From Pleurotus djamor (lineage: Eukaryota > Basidiomycota > Agaricomycetes > Agaricales > Pleurotaceae), in the NCBI GenBank assembly GCA_029747585.1, contig JAPEVF010000650.1:1-25987 (forward strand): a stretch of DNA of 25,987 nucleotides, given 5' to 3'. The notes beneath the pieces are model-generated. The model ran no database searches, was not told the origin of the DNA, and saw only the letters and a list, made by a program, of their open reading frames with translations. The position numbers and the translations under genes are program-made. Positions 10,554 through 22,090 of this stretch are shown piece after piece. Position 1 is the first letter of the stretch; each line of letters begins with the position of its first letter.

Positions 10554-13343
10554 ACGACCGCCTCCTTCTCGCTTGGCTCCTTACTTCGTCATGGATGTCA
10601 GCTTTCATCTCGGTTCTTCGGTTGGAATAGTGGTCCAAGGATCTCGGGCGTCATCAACGGCGACTCTTTTCGGATATCGCTAGATTAATGATAATGTTTT
10701 ATTCTTTCTTTTTCGGCTTCGCCTAGGATATGTCACGCCAATTTTAGAGGCGATACGCGTTCATTCTGCACATAGCTTTGCTATTATACCGTAAAGCCTC
10801 GTATATTGAGAAGGCGAGCGTATGATGATGATGTGCATTCCTTCCAGGCTCATCCTCGTTTTCTGAGCTACGTTCCTTTTCGATTGTTGGTTGGGTTAAG
10901 GCAATGCTGCTTCGTGAGTGCCTCGCGCCCGGAGACTGACCTTCGCCGTTGTCGCTATCAGAGGATTCTCACTCCCAGTGTCTCTCCTCCACGGACTTGT
11001 GCTGGGTAAACCATTGAGTACCCTCTACGTCTCTGCCTTTCCCCACTGATTTCCTCCCTCATTGTTTTCCAACTTCTATCAGCCAATAACCTCACACTTT
11101 CACTCCCACTCACAACAGGTTCGACGGCTTTTTACTGTCATCAAACTCTGATCTCCAAAAGTCCCAGCGTACTACGTGCATGTTAATTTCTTTCCACCGT
11201 ATTCTCTAAGCCATTGACCCTGATCGACCTCCAACCTCGGTGCTCAGTATTCAGGGTCGGGGACCAAGGGAGTGCTCTTTGTTCACGCTCGTGATCTTGG
11301 GGCCTTTCGCTCTACTTACTGGCCTAGAAGGTACAGCCAGAGGTGGTGTTCAAGACATATCGTATGTCGTATCTGATTTCTCACTGTGGTCGACTGCCTG
11401 TTCGTTTGTTACCCTGAGCCTGAGATTGGTTCTCAACAGCGTCATCGCTTTCCTTCAAGGCGAGGTCCCAATGCACATGGTCCAGATGAACAACAGGAGA
11501 TTGGGGGGTTTTCTAGACGGTGACGAAGGTGTTTTTATCTGTTCAATCGCTCGTCTGTTCAAGTCGCATCATCAACACTCTGCAGTCAAATGCATCCGAG
11601 AATACAAATGACGTCGTTTCCCTTGTTGTTTGTGGGGGGAATTACGAGAGGAATCGCTTCGTCGCAGCTCAATTTTAGTGGCTCAAGTTGGCATCGTCCG
11701 ATAACAATAGAGTTAGGGAAACCTCCAACTCGATGGATAGAACCTGCCGAAGCCTCTCAAAAATGGTACATCATATTCGTGCGTCCCTTTATCACCGTCA
11801 CCTCCCGAGAAATGTCTTATGTCCTCGCTCTCATGTCCCATTCCGATGCACCGAGTCCCCGTTTCCGACCTGCTCTTCAGGAAGATCCGTCACCGTCTCT
11901 AGCATTCCGTTGGTTATCTGTCTCCACTTCCGTCCAGGCACTCGCGTCGTCATACGTCTTATCTGGTCGACCTAGATGCTAGAAGGAATCTATCATCTTG
12001 TCCTGACTATGGCCGTCTATCTTGTTGGTCCGATGAACGTCACGCTGCTCCCCTTTTCGAACCTATGACGGTCGCATGCGATGAGTCCCAAGTGGTTAGT
12101 ATCGTCCCGTCGTCGTGGGTTCCTAGCCCTTGACGGCAAGACCCCGGCATGTCGATATATGTTTGCCCTCAGGAGGCCAACATCATGCCTCAGGCTTCCG
12201 CACCAGGGCTTGGAGCTTGTGTGGGGTTTGTTTGAGGCTACTAGAACCCATCTGGTATTATCTTCCTTCCCCAACTTCATATTCATCGCTAACATCATTC
12301 ATCCATAGTAATGCCAGCAAGCCTGACAGGCACATTTCATGCGGGACTAGGCCCGAGCGTGGAGCTATACGGATATCATCAACCGTTATTCCGGCTTCAA
12401 GATGCCTGGGATCGCATGGGCGGTCCACGCTCGATGTCCATGAGGGCGGGGATAAGACCACATCGAATCATTCATACCCGGGGAATTCCGCACTGGACCG
12501 TCCCTCACACTCCTCATTAACATTGGTCAATCGAAGATGCAACACTCATCTTAGCCTCACCACTCAGTCGAAAGGCGCACCAACCACCCGTCGGTTATGG
12601 TCTTCGTGTGAAGAAAGCTGGGTACTCTGAACCGAATTCCTTGTGGCATACTTTGCTCCTACCGTGGAAACTACCGAAGACCTAATCACCGCTACATAAG
12701 TTGCTGCCGGTATTCATCTTCTTTGTCCCGCAACTGCCATCCTTGGTCCCCCTCCGTGGCAGGCTTGATGATCCATACATAGATCTGATCACCACCGTTG
12801 CGACGGGAATGTATCCCACCGGCTCTAGTCACCCGGGTACTCAGGGGTCGGCTGGGTCCTGCAGGCGGGTACATCACGTGCGGACTCATTGTCACGCTCT
12901 GGGTACCCCGCGGGGTGGTGACGTGTATTCTCCTCCCTTATTTGTATTCCATACCCGCAATCCATGTTTTCCATCCGTCGATCGGCGGAATCGTGTGTCA
13001 TTCACCCCCGAAAGCCTCAAAGTTCAACATGAATACCGTAAATCTACTCACCCAGCACTTTCCCTCGCCCTTTCCCTCCTCCTCTCAACCCATACCAGCT
13101 CGACCAACCTCCCCCTCCTCGCTGCGCGCAAAAGAGATCCTTTCAAATGGATCTTTCCTCGAAATTCGACGTTTTTGGAGGGGCGGGATACCCTCGATCA
13201 AGTCCCGCAGGCCTCGATTGAGGGTACCACGATAAGGGGGGAACGGGAGCCTCAATCGCGGGACATGAACCCCTCTATCGGATGGTACAAATGCCCTCGA
13301 AACCGGTCGAATGCCCCCCTAATCGTTTTGCCTACCAGTACCC
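10554..13343. other. About 2.8 kb without a recognisable gene
   Basis: Several short plus-strand frames are open, including a hydrophobic one at 11240-11611 and one at 12701-13693. None carries a motif I recognise, and attempts to join frames at GT/AG sites gave no coherent protein. The long 12701-13693 frame overlaps the first exons of the downstream gene in another phase and looks like a chance frame. The region could hold decayed repeats or a lineage-specific gene. Confidence 0.4.
13185..13265. repeat. Imperfect hairpin and related inverted segments
   Basis: The arms taccctcgatcaag (13189-13202) and ctcgattgagggta (13213-13226) are inverted repeats with 12 of 14 positions matching and a 10-bp loop. 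A third related inverted segment, cctcaatcgcggga, lies at about 13250-13263. It sits about 80-150 bp upstream of the 394-aa gene. Confidence 0.5.
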
Positions 13344-14915
13344 ATGTCTCGACCGTACGCCCCCGAAGATCTTCTGTGCGTTTCCTGCTTCTTGCGTTCT
13401 CAAAGATCACTGATCTTACTTGCCGAATAGCTCAAAGAATAAAACACAACTTCTTGCCATCATCGATGCGGATTTGGACAAGTGGCCGTATAAGCAAAAG
13501 GACGGGAAAACGGTCAAGCTCAACAAGTCGAAGGTCAGGGTTGATGAACTGCGTAATGTCCTCCTCGACCCTACCAACGGATTTTCAACAAACTTGCCGC
13601 GTCTTACTCCCTCCAACGCTCCTCGACCCAATGTCACCCCCACTCGTACACCTCAACCTGGTGGAGCTGCGGTATGTTACCAGCACTCACTAGATCACCT
13701 TTGCTAACATCCAATAGGCTATCCTTCAATCAAGGACAGTGGGACAACCTACTTCGAAGCCAGACAGGGTGCGTCTTGTGTTAATGATGATAAATTCAAT
13801 ACGCAATAACCCGGGTACTTTACCATAGAAGCTTAGAGTGTACCTCCATGACCGCCGTTTCGGGAAGATCCAACGAAATGCAAGATCCATCGAAGTTGCG
13901 CCCGCCGACTTTGTAGACTGTAACATCGGGGAATGGCGAGTACACGTCAAGGATGTCATCGAGAGGCTGCAGGTCCCTCCAGTTGCAATCACCGGCACAG
14001 GTAAGTCATTCATTACTCTCATTTCTCGAAACACTAGAACATTCAAATCTATTTACAATATGATACAGGCTCCGTTCGACTTGGAGTACCTGACGACATG
14101 GACTCCGAATTTACCGAATGGTTCATCGAAGGGGACATTTCGTGTCTAAACGCCGTGACGCCCAACCCCGAATTACTCAAGATCTCGGCAAAATCAATCT
14201 TGAATCTTAGTATCACCGAGGTAAGTCTGTGACTTTCTGGCCCTTACACATTCACTGAAACGACAGGAAGGGAGCTACTACTGGGAAAAGGCGTGCAGAG
14301 CCCCAGGATGGTCACTTAGAAGACCAAGGTGAGCTCGCCGCGCCTCGTCCAAGCTCGCGAAGTACTTATCCTCATTTCCAGATGGAGATGGTACCCCAAT
14401 TACGAAGCGACGCCGAGTTGTCAGTAACGAGCATTCAACCCAACACCGAACGCTTCATATCAATCAACTTTCGGCACTGTTACACAGACGGCCAGGATAT
14501 GATGACTTTTCAAAGAGCCGCCGCCGTTGCGTCTCGAATCCCGACATCGTTTCGCACTGGGCTTTTGCGGCCCAATTTTATAGTGCCTATTTTCACCAAC
14601 TCACTGAGGCCATTGATGAGTGCAAGGTATGTACATCCGCGTGACCTCACACACCATTACTGCTCTAATTTCGCTACTAAGGGCTGCAAGATCACTAAGA
14701 TAATGCTCTGTCGTGCGCTGGATATGGAAGAGTCCACTATGGATGTCATGCGTCATGGCCACCGACTTGTCGGTGTCTTTGGTCGGAACGGTACTCACCC
14801 TTGCCAAGAAGTCATCAACGTTCTCGAAGCTCAGGCAGAGCCACCCGCAGGCTCAACGGTGCTCTACAAGTTTCTTCGAAAATGGGAGAAAGACCATGGC
14901 TTGGATGTAGTATGA
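13344..14915 (+). CDS. Protein of unknown function, 394 aa, with putative nuclear localisation signal
   Basis: I do not recognise this family. Eight exons join cleanly: 13344-13375, 13431-13671, 13718-13768, 13829-14000, 14069-14220, 14271-14328, 14382-14626, 14682-14915. They total 1185 bp, or 394 aa plus stop. Exon 6 uses the second of two adjacent AG acceptors (gacaggaag|g), because only that keeps the frame open. Visible features: an N-terminal LLAIIDADLDKW and LLDPTNGF module (residues about 17-60), LRVYLHDRRF (about 110), a middle region RLGVPDDMDSEFTEWF, a basic stretch PITKRRRVV that resembles a nuclear localisation signal (about 241-249), and a C-terminal region rich in charged residues ending GLDVV. 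It ends 35 bp from the end of the convergent Crypton gene. A related sequence occurs at 21270-22090, which suggests a dispersed, possibly transposon-linked family. No membrane segment or signal peptide is seen. Confidence 0.75.
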
Positions 14916-14950
14916 AGCTATAGTTTACAAGAATGAGTGTATTAGATCGA

Positions 14951-17857
14951 CTACTTCAAATAAACATCGGAAGCAGTAAGAATTTCATTGAACAGTGTTC
15001 GATCGGGTTTTTGAAGATGTTCAATGAATGTGCGCGTTGTTTTGAGGTAAGGAATGTCTGCTTTAGGGATTGGGTACTTTTCCTCGAGGAATCGGAGGGC
15101 AAGCGAGGTCGACCACTTCTTGTGTTTCTCTATGAGTGCCTCGACTAGATCAGTGATCTTCTTGCGACGCGAGGATTCCGATTTGATTGATCTAATCCCA
15201 CGTTTCCAATCGGGGCCCCAGCCTTCTGTCAGCGCGCGCACCGAAAGTTGTCCATCCTTCCCCTCAGCATACTCTTCCCAAATCTGCCTGACGGTGGGGT
15301 AGGATTTCGCAGGAGTCCACCAGGTGTACTTGGGAAGCCATTGGCGTGTCTTGAATACCCACTCAAATTCGTGATGACGGAGACGTTCAGGTGAGAACTT
15401 CTTCTCAAGTTCTTCGATGTGGTCGAGTTGTCGCGCTCGTTCGTAGGCATCATTCGAGAGTTGAAATGCCGTAGGCGGATACGAGGTTCCGGATCGGCTG
15501 AAAGTCTGAGTAGTCTGAGTAGTTTGAAGGGATGTCGTAGATGTTCCAGTGTCAGATGTAATGCCATTGGAACTGTGCACGGGAATGAGTGTAGGGGATG
15601 TTGTGGGAATGGGAATGGGAGGCGGAGTATTGGGAGGGATACCATTATCATGAATCTCAGATCGAGGATGCGGCTGAAGTCGAGCGCGCTTTCTGGGTGA
15701 CGAATTCCCGGAAAGGCTGAGCCTTGATTGGATGAAACCTTCAACAGATGTGAGTTGCGCTTGTATCGATGCTTGGGCAGTGGTAAGGTGGTGAAGAGCC
15801 TCTTGATGTTGAATTGCGGCCTCACACACAACATGTCGTACGGTGGTCTTGAAATGGTCCGGGTATTGTTCCAACTCCAGCCGGCTAACTTGCTCAGCAT
15901 TTGCGATGATAGTTCGAGAGGCTTCAGCCCAATGACGGAATGAGGCAGTGTTGAAGGGATGGTACGTGAAAATCTTCCAATGGGGATGCGTGGAAGATAG
16001 AACTGCGGCATCTTGGAGGAGGACACCACGGAAGCGAGTCAACGTTTTGAGGAGATTCTTGAGTGCTATGTCTTCGGCTTTATGGCCATGAAGTTGGCGA
16101 CGTTTCGCTAGCTTCTGCTGCTCGTCCTCTACCCACGGGAAGATGATGTTGAGAAGATCAGAAGGTGGATCTATATCAATAGACTAACTCAGGGATGCGG
16201 GTAAATAATGAATCAAGTAAGTGCGTACCTAGTTTTGCTCGAGGGACCAGGTACTCAATTTGTTTGCGGGGGTTGAAGCCAGCAGCACCAAGCATCGCAT
16301 CAACAGGTCTCGTACGATCGTAAACGGAATACGATCCGGGTTGGCTCCAACCACCAAGGATTTTTGTATCGTCCCGTGAGGCACCATTTTCGCGTGCAGT
16401 AGTGGCTGCATATGGACGACCCGCGTGCGTTGATTTACTGACCGCAATGTCGTTCTCCAGCTTCATCTTATTGATGGGCCGCCGATGCGCTATAAATATT
16501 AAATGGCTCCTCAGCAGCCGTATCCAGAAGTAGACTTCACTTCACAAACCTTCGTATGACATCTCTGAGGTGTCGCCCTCAGCGCCAGGAAACAGCTTTA
16601 TCTTATACCATTCCCGATTCCCGTATTCATCTGCTCCATCCCCAGAAAAACTCGGCTCAAAGTTGGGAGGGGATTTATCAAGAATATGAAACCAGCTGAA
16701 AAAGTAGAATGCAAGGGCGCCAACTGCACACAAGTCTGGACTTCGGTGGCGAAATGCTCCATGTTCATCTATTCGGCCGCTGGTATTAGTCTTTCCTTGA
16801 TTAGAAATAAATATCAGGGCCTGTGTTTGTTAACTCAGTAATGCTTAACAGATGTTGTGAGGTGTGTTCGAGCTTACCATTTCTTTGGCTTCGGGACCTT
16901 TGTCTGGAAAGGCAATGTCGACCGTCTTGATGTCAGAAAGGCCAAGGCGGCGAGTATTGTCCCCACGAAAAGCTGTTGCTGTGGAAATGAGAAGCATGGT
17001 TCGGTTGCGTATTCCGGCGTGGAGACTTGGTTTTGTCGGTCGGACTGAGTGCACAAACCAAGAAGACCCTCGGATCAGTTCTTCATCCGTGTAAATATCT
17101 GAGACGGAGCCGGTAGCCTTAGTTCGGGCAGCACTTGCAAGTAGCTGAGCTTCGCTTGTTTGAGCTGCTCTTTCGTAGGTCCGAATCCGTTCGTCATCGC
17201 GTAATGGCCGCTGTGACTCTGGACATTGCTTGTAGAGGTCTTCGTGCTGATGATTTCGGCGATGACTCTCGAGCGCGCTAACAGTTTGCTTGATAGACTG
17301 CACACCAAGTCTGGTTCCTGGCATCTCAAGATCATCGTGCTTGCGCTATAGTCGATCCGAGGTCAGGTCATTCATGGCATATATGGAAGGAAAAATATTG
17401 GGGGGCCCGGGGAGGCGGGACTACTCACTTTAGCTCTTGTACTCTCGTACTCTAAGTAATGTGCAACTTTTGTCGCAGTAATTGGCATCGCCAGAATGTT
17501 GAGGTGAGCTTGACTTGCCCAGAATGCTTCGTAGTTTCGAAGGTGACGGCTATACGCCACCTCAGTCCCTTTACCGCTGATCATCTCTGCTCGAAGCTCC
17601 AAGCGTCGGGTATGGGTTTGTGCTTCGAGTTCCAGATATGGGTCGGCAAGGTCAAGGTCATCGTCCAGGGTTGTCGCTTCGGCAGAGGGTGAGATTTCTT
17701 CGTCTGGCGGACCTGTGAACCGGTAGAGCTGACCGTCTGAACCGTCCTCGGATGGCATCTTGAAGAGCTGGTGAAAATTGCGATGCGAGTGGAGGTTGAG
17801 TGAAGTGTAGAATCGTCGGTGGGCAGGAGAATGGGGGACAGTAGTCTGCAGGGGCAT
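14951..17857 (-). CDS. Crypton tyrosine recombinase with C-terminal GCR1_C-like DNA-binding domain
   Basis: Transposase of a Crypton DNA transposon, which moves by tyrosine-recombinase strand exchange through a circular intermediate (family knowledge). Five exons (minus): 17857-17429, 17345-16878, 16820-16550, 16489-16229, 16170-14951. They total 2649 bp, or 882 aa with no internal stop. Recombinase residues seen: Arg270 in TAFRGDNTRRL, His411 and Arg414 in THAGRPYAATTARENG, Trp437 in LGGWSQPGS at the position usually His or Trp, and the likely nucleophile Tyr446 in SVYDR. The C-terminal segment (about residues 749-804), with WWTPAKSYPTVRQIWEEY and LSVRALTEGWGPDW, resembles the GCR1_C domain fused to fungal Crypton recombinases. 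A serine/threonine- and proline-rich linker lies between the two. The upstream ATG at 17857 gives 33 extra residues compared with MPSEDGSDG at 17758, and either could be used. The exon frames are fully consistent, so the gene may still be active. Confidence 0.9.
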
Positions 17858-17881
17858 TTTGGCCTTTAAGTCGCGTCGGAT

Positions 17882-17914
17882 GTGGCCAAGTGGCCAGTGT
17901 GGCCAGTGTGGCCG
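17882..17914. repeat. Short tandem GTGGCCA repeats upstream of the Crypton gene
   Basis: The stretch contains four copies of gtggcc spaced 9-10 bp apart, beginning 25 bp upstream of the first Crypton ATG. Another gtggcc is at about 18138. TGGCCA is itself a palindrome. The position suits a promoter element or recombinase-binding repeats, but this is inference. Confidence 0.55.
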
Positions 17915-20803
17915 TTGGACAATGATACTGAGACGCGAGCGGCGAGAGGCTCAAGATGCTGCCAGCTTGCCAGCTGGAGTAGAGCAACAAGTACCAATGA
18001 CACTCAGAGTATTCGAGGGTAAATTAGACAAATAATAGTTTGAATTATAGAGAGTGCATAGTAGATTATAGACGTCGGCGTCGTGATAGTCGATGACAAG
18101 GAACCAAAAAGGAAATAGGGGGCATTGTGAAGCGAGTGTGGCCACGATCGAGGACAATGGGCTCTAAAAGATAAGTGATATTGGCGGGTATTCCGCTCTC
18201 TGCTGTACCCATCCAGTACCCAGAGGGTAACCGTCAGTCACAGGCGGTGTACCCAGCGGATGTGGTCGAGTCGAAATATACTCTATGTATTCTTTGCAGA
18301 GTCACGCCGCCACCTGATGCTACTTCGCGACCTCAGATGAGTGGTCATTGAGATCGGACAATGGAAGAACCACTCTTCCTTGATGGCGTTTATCACCATC
18401 CTCCCTTGTCCGTCAAATCCATACGCTTCTCTAGCCTTGCTTCTTCCCTTAGAGTTGAGCCTTGAGGGCATAACTTAGAACTCTCGCCACCGGGAGTGTC
18501 GAACCCCTGGAAGTTTTCACGATCTGTCCATCATCACAGTTTTACCGTGTTTGCGTGTTGTTCAATCGGAGCACACCCATATCATTCACTGGCAATGGCT
18601 TCCGATATGAGCACGTCGATCTGGCATGTCCCGGCCCTCAGGGAAGCACAAGTGTCTTTCTTTTCTATGTGGAAGATTCGAAGCTGTCCAACTTATGTAC
18701 GCCATGCATCACCTCACACGCCTTGATTCGACCATCAAGCCACTGTAGGCGGGGGACAAACTCGGATTCGTCAAGCCAAGAGAAAGCTCAGCCTGAAGTA
18801 CCAATTTGCCTTTAAGGGAATTCAAGGATTGGCTATCGGAAGGGTTGACACGGATGCCGACATAAAGTGTTTGGACACAACCAGCTCGACCGGGGCCGGA
18901 GACTAACTGGCGCGAACATATAAATACTATTCTTTGGTCAGGGGATAACGGTTTCGCGCTCCGTTCGCTTCCTGGCATGACGATGATGGCAGAGGCTTGG
19001 GAATGCATACACCCTATCGTATACTTCAGGCCCACCGCATGAATCAAACGAACGCTCTTCGGCTGAGCCTCTGCTTCTCCAACATCCATGAGACTCGGAG
19101 CTGCTGTTACAGCTGACCGTTGGCAATGGATAACCGCTATAATTAAGTACCACATATCATGAGCCTCTATCACAAGTTCAAGGAATGATCGACTTTATCT
19201 AGACCAATACGGTACGAGACGGACGCCCTGAAACTGTGGAGCTAACTAGAACTGCGAGTTATTGTCGGGGATATGTTAGGTACACCATCTAAAATGTGTG
19301 TTTCTGTTGTTGCGAGGACATGAGGCATCCCCGGGAACACACGCCGCAAACCAACAAAACTGGCCCCGTGGTATGCGTGGGGAAACTCTCGGATTGCCTC
19401 AATGCCCGGTTACAAGCGCGTCCATCGCGCAGAAGTGTGCGTGCATCAACCCCACGACAAGCGTTTCAGCCTCCCCAAGAAAACGGGAGCGGTGCAACAT
19501 GAGAACCAAAGTTGAATCCCCTGAATGAGGCCCCTGAAGGAAACCATTCCAACTTCCAAGTTGGAGAACCAGCTCAGGCGAGGAACCGATTGTCGGGATC
19601 AGAGCGCACTCACTCTGAGAATTATATGGACCACCTCAAACATGCGCCTGCAAGACTTTTGCAAGTAACAGTTCCACCGTCCAAATTAGCCGAGGACTAG
19701 ACCCCCCTCCCTGTGGTGATTGGTGATTCTCACTCCACGACTGACCTTATAGCCACCACGATGCAGTAAACCTAGAGACTTACTCTGAGATACCTGTATC
19801 AGACACAAACTGCGAATGGCTTGTGCGTAAGGGACATCCATCTGAAATTCACACTTCCAGAAGCAATGTTTCGTTATGTTGGGGTGGTCAACAGACAAGC
19901 AGATGGGAGAGCGTGAGTCCAGCAGTAACCGGATAGGGAGGATGCCCCAGCTCTTGAGCCAGAGGATGCAGTTAACGGAAGGAGGCGATGGTTATCGTGG
20001 ACCTTATATATGTTCCGATGGACACCATTTCACAATCGCAATCGAGGGGAAGGTGGCATGCCAGGAACAAGCTTTCTAGCATTGAATACAGTGCTTCCTA
20101 TTCCCTTCTTCGATTCATGGTACCGGAGAAAAGCATATTCCTGAAAGTCACCGGTCATCCCGTCCATCAACCGAGCTTCGGCTATGCTGTAATACCATCC
20201 AACTGGTTGAAGCGAAGTCGCGCGTTATATGATGGTGCTAGTTGCAGAAGAAAGGGTGACGCGAACGTAAGTGCGAACAGATGATGGACGAAAAGATAGC
20301 CAACCATGGTCCGTTGAATGGCGTGATAGAGACTCCGGGAGCGTCTTGATCTAGACACGGGAGGCGTACTAGTGTATGGACAGAGCTTGGAAGTCTGGCT
20401 AAAGCGTCTTGGCNTTTTTTGTTTTGGCCGCCGGTTAAGTGTGGGGCCCGCCTTTCTGAGGTTTCGCAATCAATACCCAGGTACTAATGGGACTGGATAT
20501 GTCTATACCTCTCGTCATGGGTCGTCCACAGGTGCGCCGCACCTTACTCTCGGGTGCAAGCTACTCCTTGGGAGGCAGCATCATTTCATTAAAGCAGATG
20601 ATATAGGCTAGGTTCACTGCACGCAATTTTAGAACGCCATACCAAGCCCCTCGTGAGGTGCCTCCTTGGGCTGCGCAGCAACTCGACATATGGCAGTGGG
20701 TAACTGAGGTACACAATTTTAGCAACGATCATAGCTCAATCTCAGAAACGTTACCGGTTGCGTCTAATGCCTGATACCTACTTCAGTAGGAGAAGGTTTA
20801 GAA
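17915..20803. other. About 2.9 kb without a recognisable gene
   Basis: I see no conserved domain on either strand. A plus-strand frame at 18555-18815 (86 aa, containing VDLACPGPQGS and FLFYVEDSK) and a minus-strand frame near 20309-20182 (starting MVGYLFVHHLFALTFAS, signal-peptide-like) look slightly protein-like. Neither can be extended with confidence. A third piece at about 20638-20774 (plus, containing APREVPPWAAQQLDIW) is open for 45 codons. The N at 20414 interrupts a T-run. The stretch is probably decayed repeat or intergenic DNA. Confidence 0.4.
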
Positions 20804-21269
20804 ATGGACCCCTTTAAAGCATCACGAGGATGGCACAATCCTCGCACCATCATGTGCACGTGTCCAATATCATCATCATGTGATCCAGGACTTGACTCCA
20901 CCTTGACAATGACCATCATTCGACGTCCCAAACGACGTGCTCACACATCCCCCACCGTTGAATCCCCCCCAACATCGACCAGAAGGCTTCCCAAACTACC
21001 TGGAAGCTCTTCTATGAAATCCCCAACCCAAAATTTCCACTTGCCATCGTGCTACGGCTTCCTCGCGCCCCAACACCCGACGACGCACCTTGAACACGAT
21101 CGAGCACCCATTTGCCATCTCAGAAGGACAACGATGAGTAGTCCAAGGGCGACGAGTACTCAGTAAAGGTCGTCCGGAGAGGACCCTAGGGTCTCTTCCT
21201 GAACGCCGGAGGCTCTTGTTGTGCTCCGAAAGCTCATAAGAATGCTGCCTTGGGTGTCTCAGTCGCCTT
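20804..21269 (+). other. Decayed coding-like sequence, frame-shifted
   Basis: Short protein-like pieces appear in shifting frames, such as VPNDVLTHPPPLNPP and RPEGFPNYLEALL in one frame, then YEIPNPKFPLAIVLRLP one frame over, then in-frame stops. This pattern suggests an old coding sequence with indels. I cannot name the family. It lies directly upstream of the relative of the 394-aa gene. Confidence 0.3.
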
Positions 21270-22090
21270 GTGAGCACGTCCACCCCAGCACCTCTCCCCC
21301 ATTTCATCTCTCCCTTCCAGCGCAACCCCCTTCGTGTTCCCTCAAAATACCGCATCGACCAGTTGGAAGATCGAAGGTGGGCTCTACGCGACGATGCAAA
21401 GTTTCTGTCGAAATTACTAATCTTTAAACTCACAGCTATTTCGAAACATTCTCTAAACGCGAGCTCCACGAGTTCATCATCCCTCAACGCCTCGAATGTT
21501 GGTCCAAGTCGAAGAAACTGAACAGTAGGACGATGAAGCAAACCCTTCTCACCGAGCTTCTGAATCCAGCGAACGGTTTTGAGGTCAACCGCATCGCTCC
21601 TCCCAATTTAGCAAGCGACGAACCATGGGTCCCGGACAATTACCTCCCCCTTTCTCCGACAATCTGCCATGTAAGTCTTGCATGATTCCCCTTTTCAGCC
21701 TACTCGCTCTCTGACATCAATTGAAGTCCGTTCTCATTCTCCTGCACGATGCACGATTCAACCCTGCCCAGATGTCAACTCAACCCCTCAATCTTGACGT
21801 CCGTAGCACACTCAGCTGTCCCGAGAACAAGTACTACGTTGCGACGTCATAGGCTCTCCATCGTAAGTACGATAAATGACTTACTATATCCTTTAAAACT
21901 GTGTAGCCGAGCCTTCGAGGTCGTTGACGGCGGTCGTAGCCAGCAAGTTGCGAACAACTTGACAACACCTCTACCTGCCACGACGAACTCCCGAACCAAT
22001 GGGTGTGACAATAGGAGTAGGTGGGGATATGGTGCACGAACACGCGGTCGACCTAGGCAGAGTGGGAGAGTCCTTCGTGGGAGGAACTAG
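21270..22090 (+). CDS. Probable diverged, shorter relative of the 394-aa protein
   Basis: The model has four exons, 21270-21400, 21436-21670, 21727-21830 and 21907-22090, totalling 654 bp or 217 aa plus stop. Exon 2 encodes a module ending KLNSRTMKQTLLTELLNPANGF (shown here only by its ends, KLN and LLNPANGF). This parallels KLN...LLDPTNGF of the protein at 13344-14915, with a matching Trp upstream (LECW versus LDKW). Exon 3 begins SVLILLHDARF against LRVYLHDRRF in the other copy, at the same place after an intron. The first intron is only 35 bp but contains a tactaat branch-like site. Similarity fades after exon 3, so the C-terminal half is missing or unrecognisable. It may be a pseudogene. 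No catalytic motif is evident. Confidence 0.42.

Larger units (their letters stand above)
14951..17920 (-). mobile_element. Crypton DNA transposon
   Basis: Defined by the intact recombinase gene. Cryptons lack terminal inverted repeats, so the exact ends cannot be set from one copy. The limits given cover the coding region plus the GTGGCCA repeats next to its start. The true element may extend further on either side and could include the convergent 394-aa gene. Confidence 0.7.

Noticed and set aside
11339..11358. 17-base identity with the permease exon near 10161 (ccagaggtggtgttcaa)
   Set aside because: Flanking sequence does not match and the reading frames around it do not encode permease motifs, so it is probably chance.
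12701..13693. Longest single open frame in the middle region (330 codons, plus strand)
   Set aside because: It overlaps the first exons of the 394-aa gene in a different phase, has low-complexity Ser/Arg/Pro composition and no motif. The overlapping spliced gene explains the sequence better.
15229..16029. 266-codon minus-strand open frame
   Set aside because: It is an out-of-phase shadow of the long last exon of the Crypton gene.
18485..18515. tRNA-like TΨC arm (revcomp contains gggttcgac)
   Set aside because: No matching acceptor stem, D arm or anticodon arm could be placed on either strand, and the T stem has a mismatch.
19547..19566. Short perfect palindrome ccaacttccaagttgg
   Set aside because: A 7-bp stem is expected by chance in a window of this size and has no associated feature.
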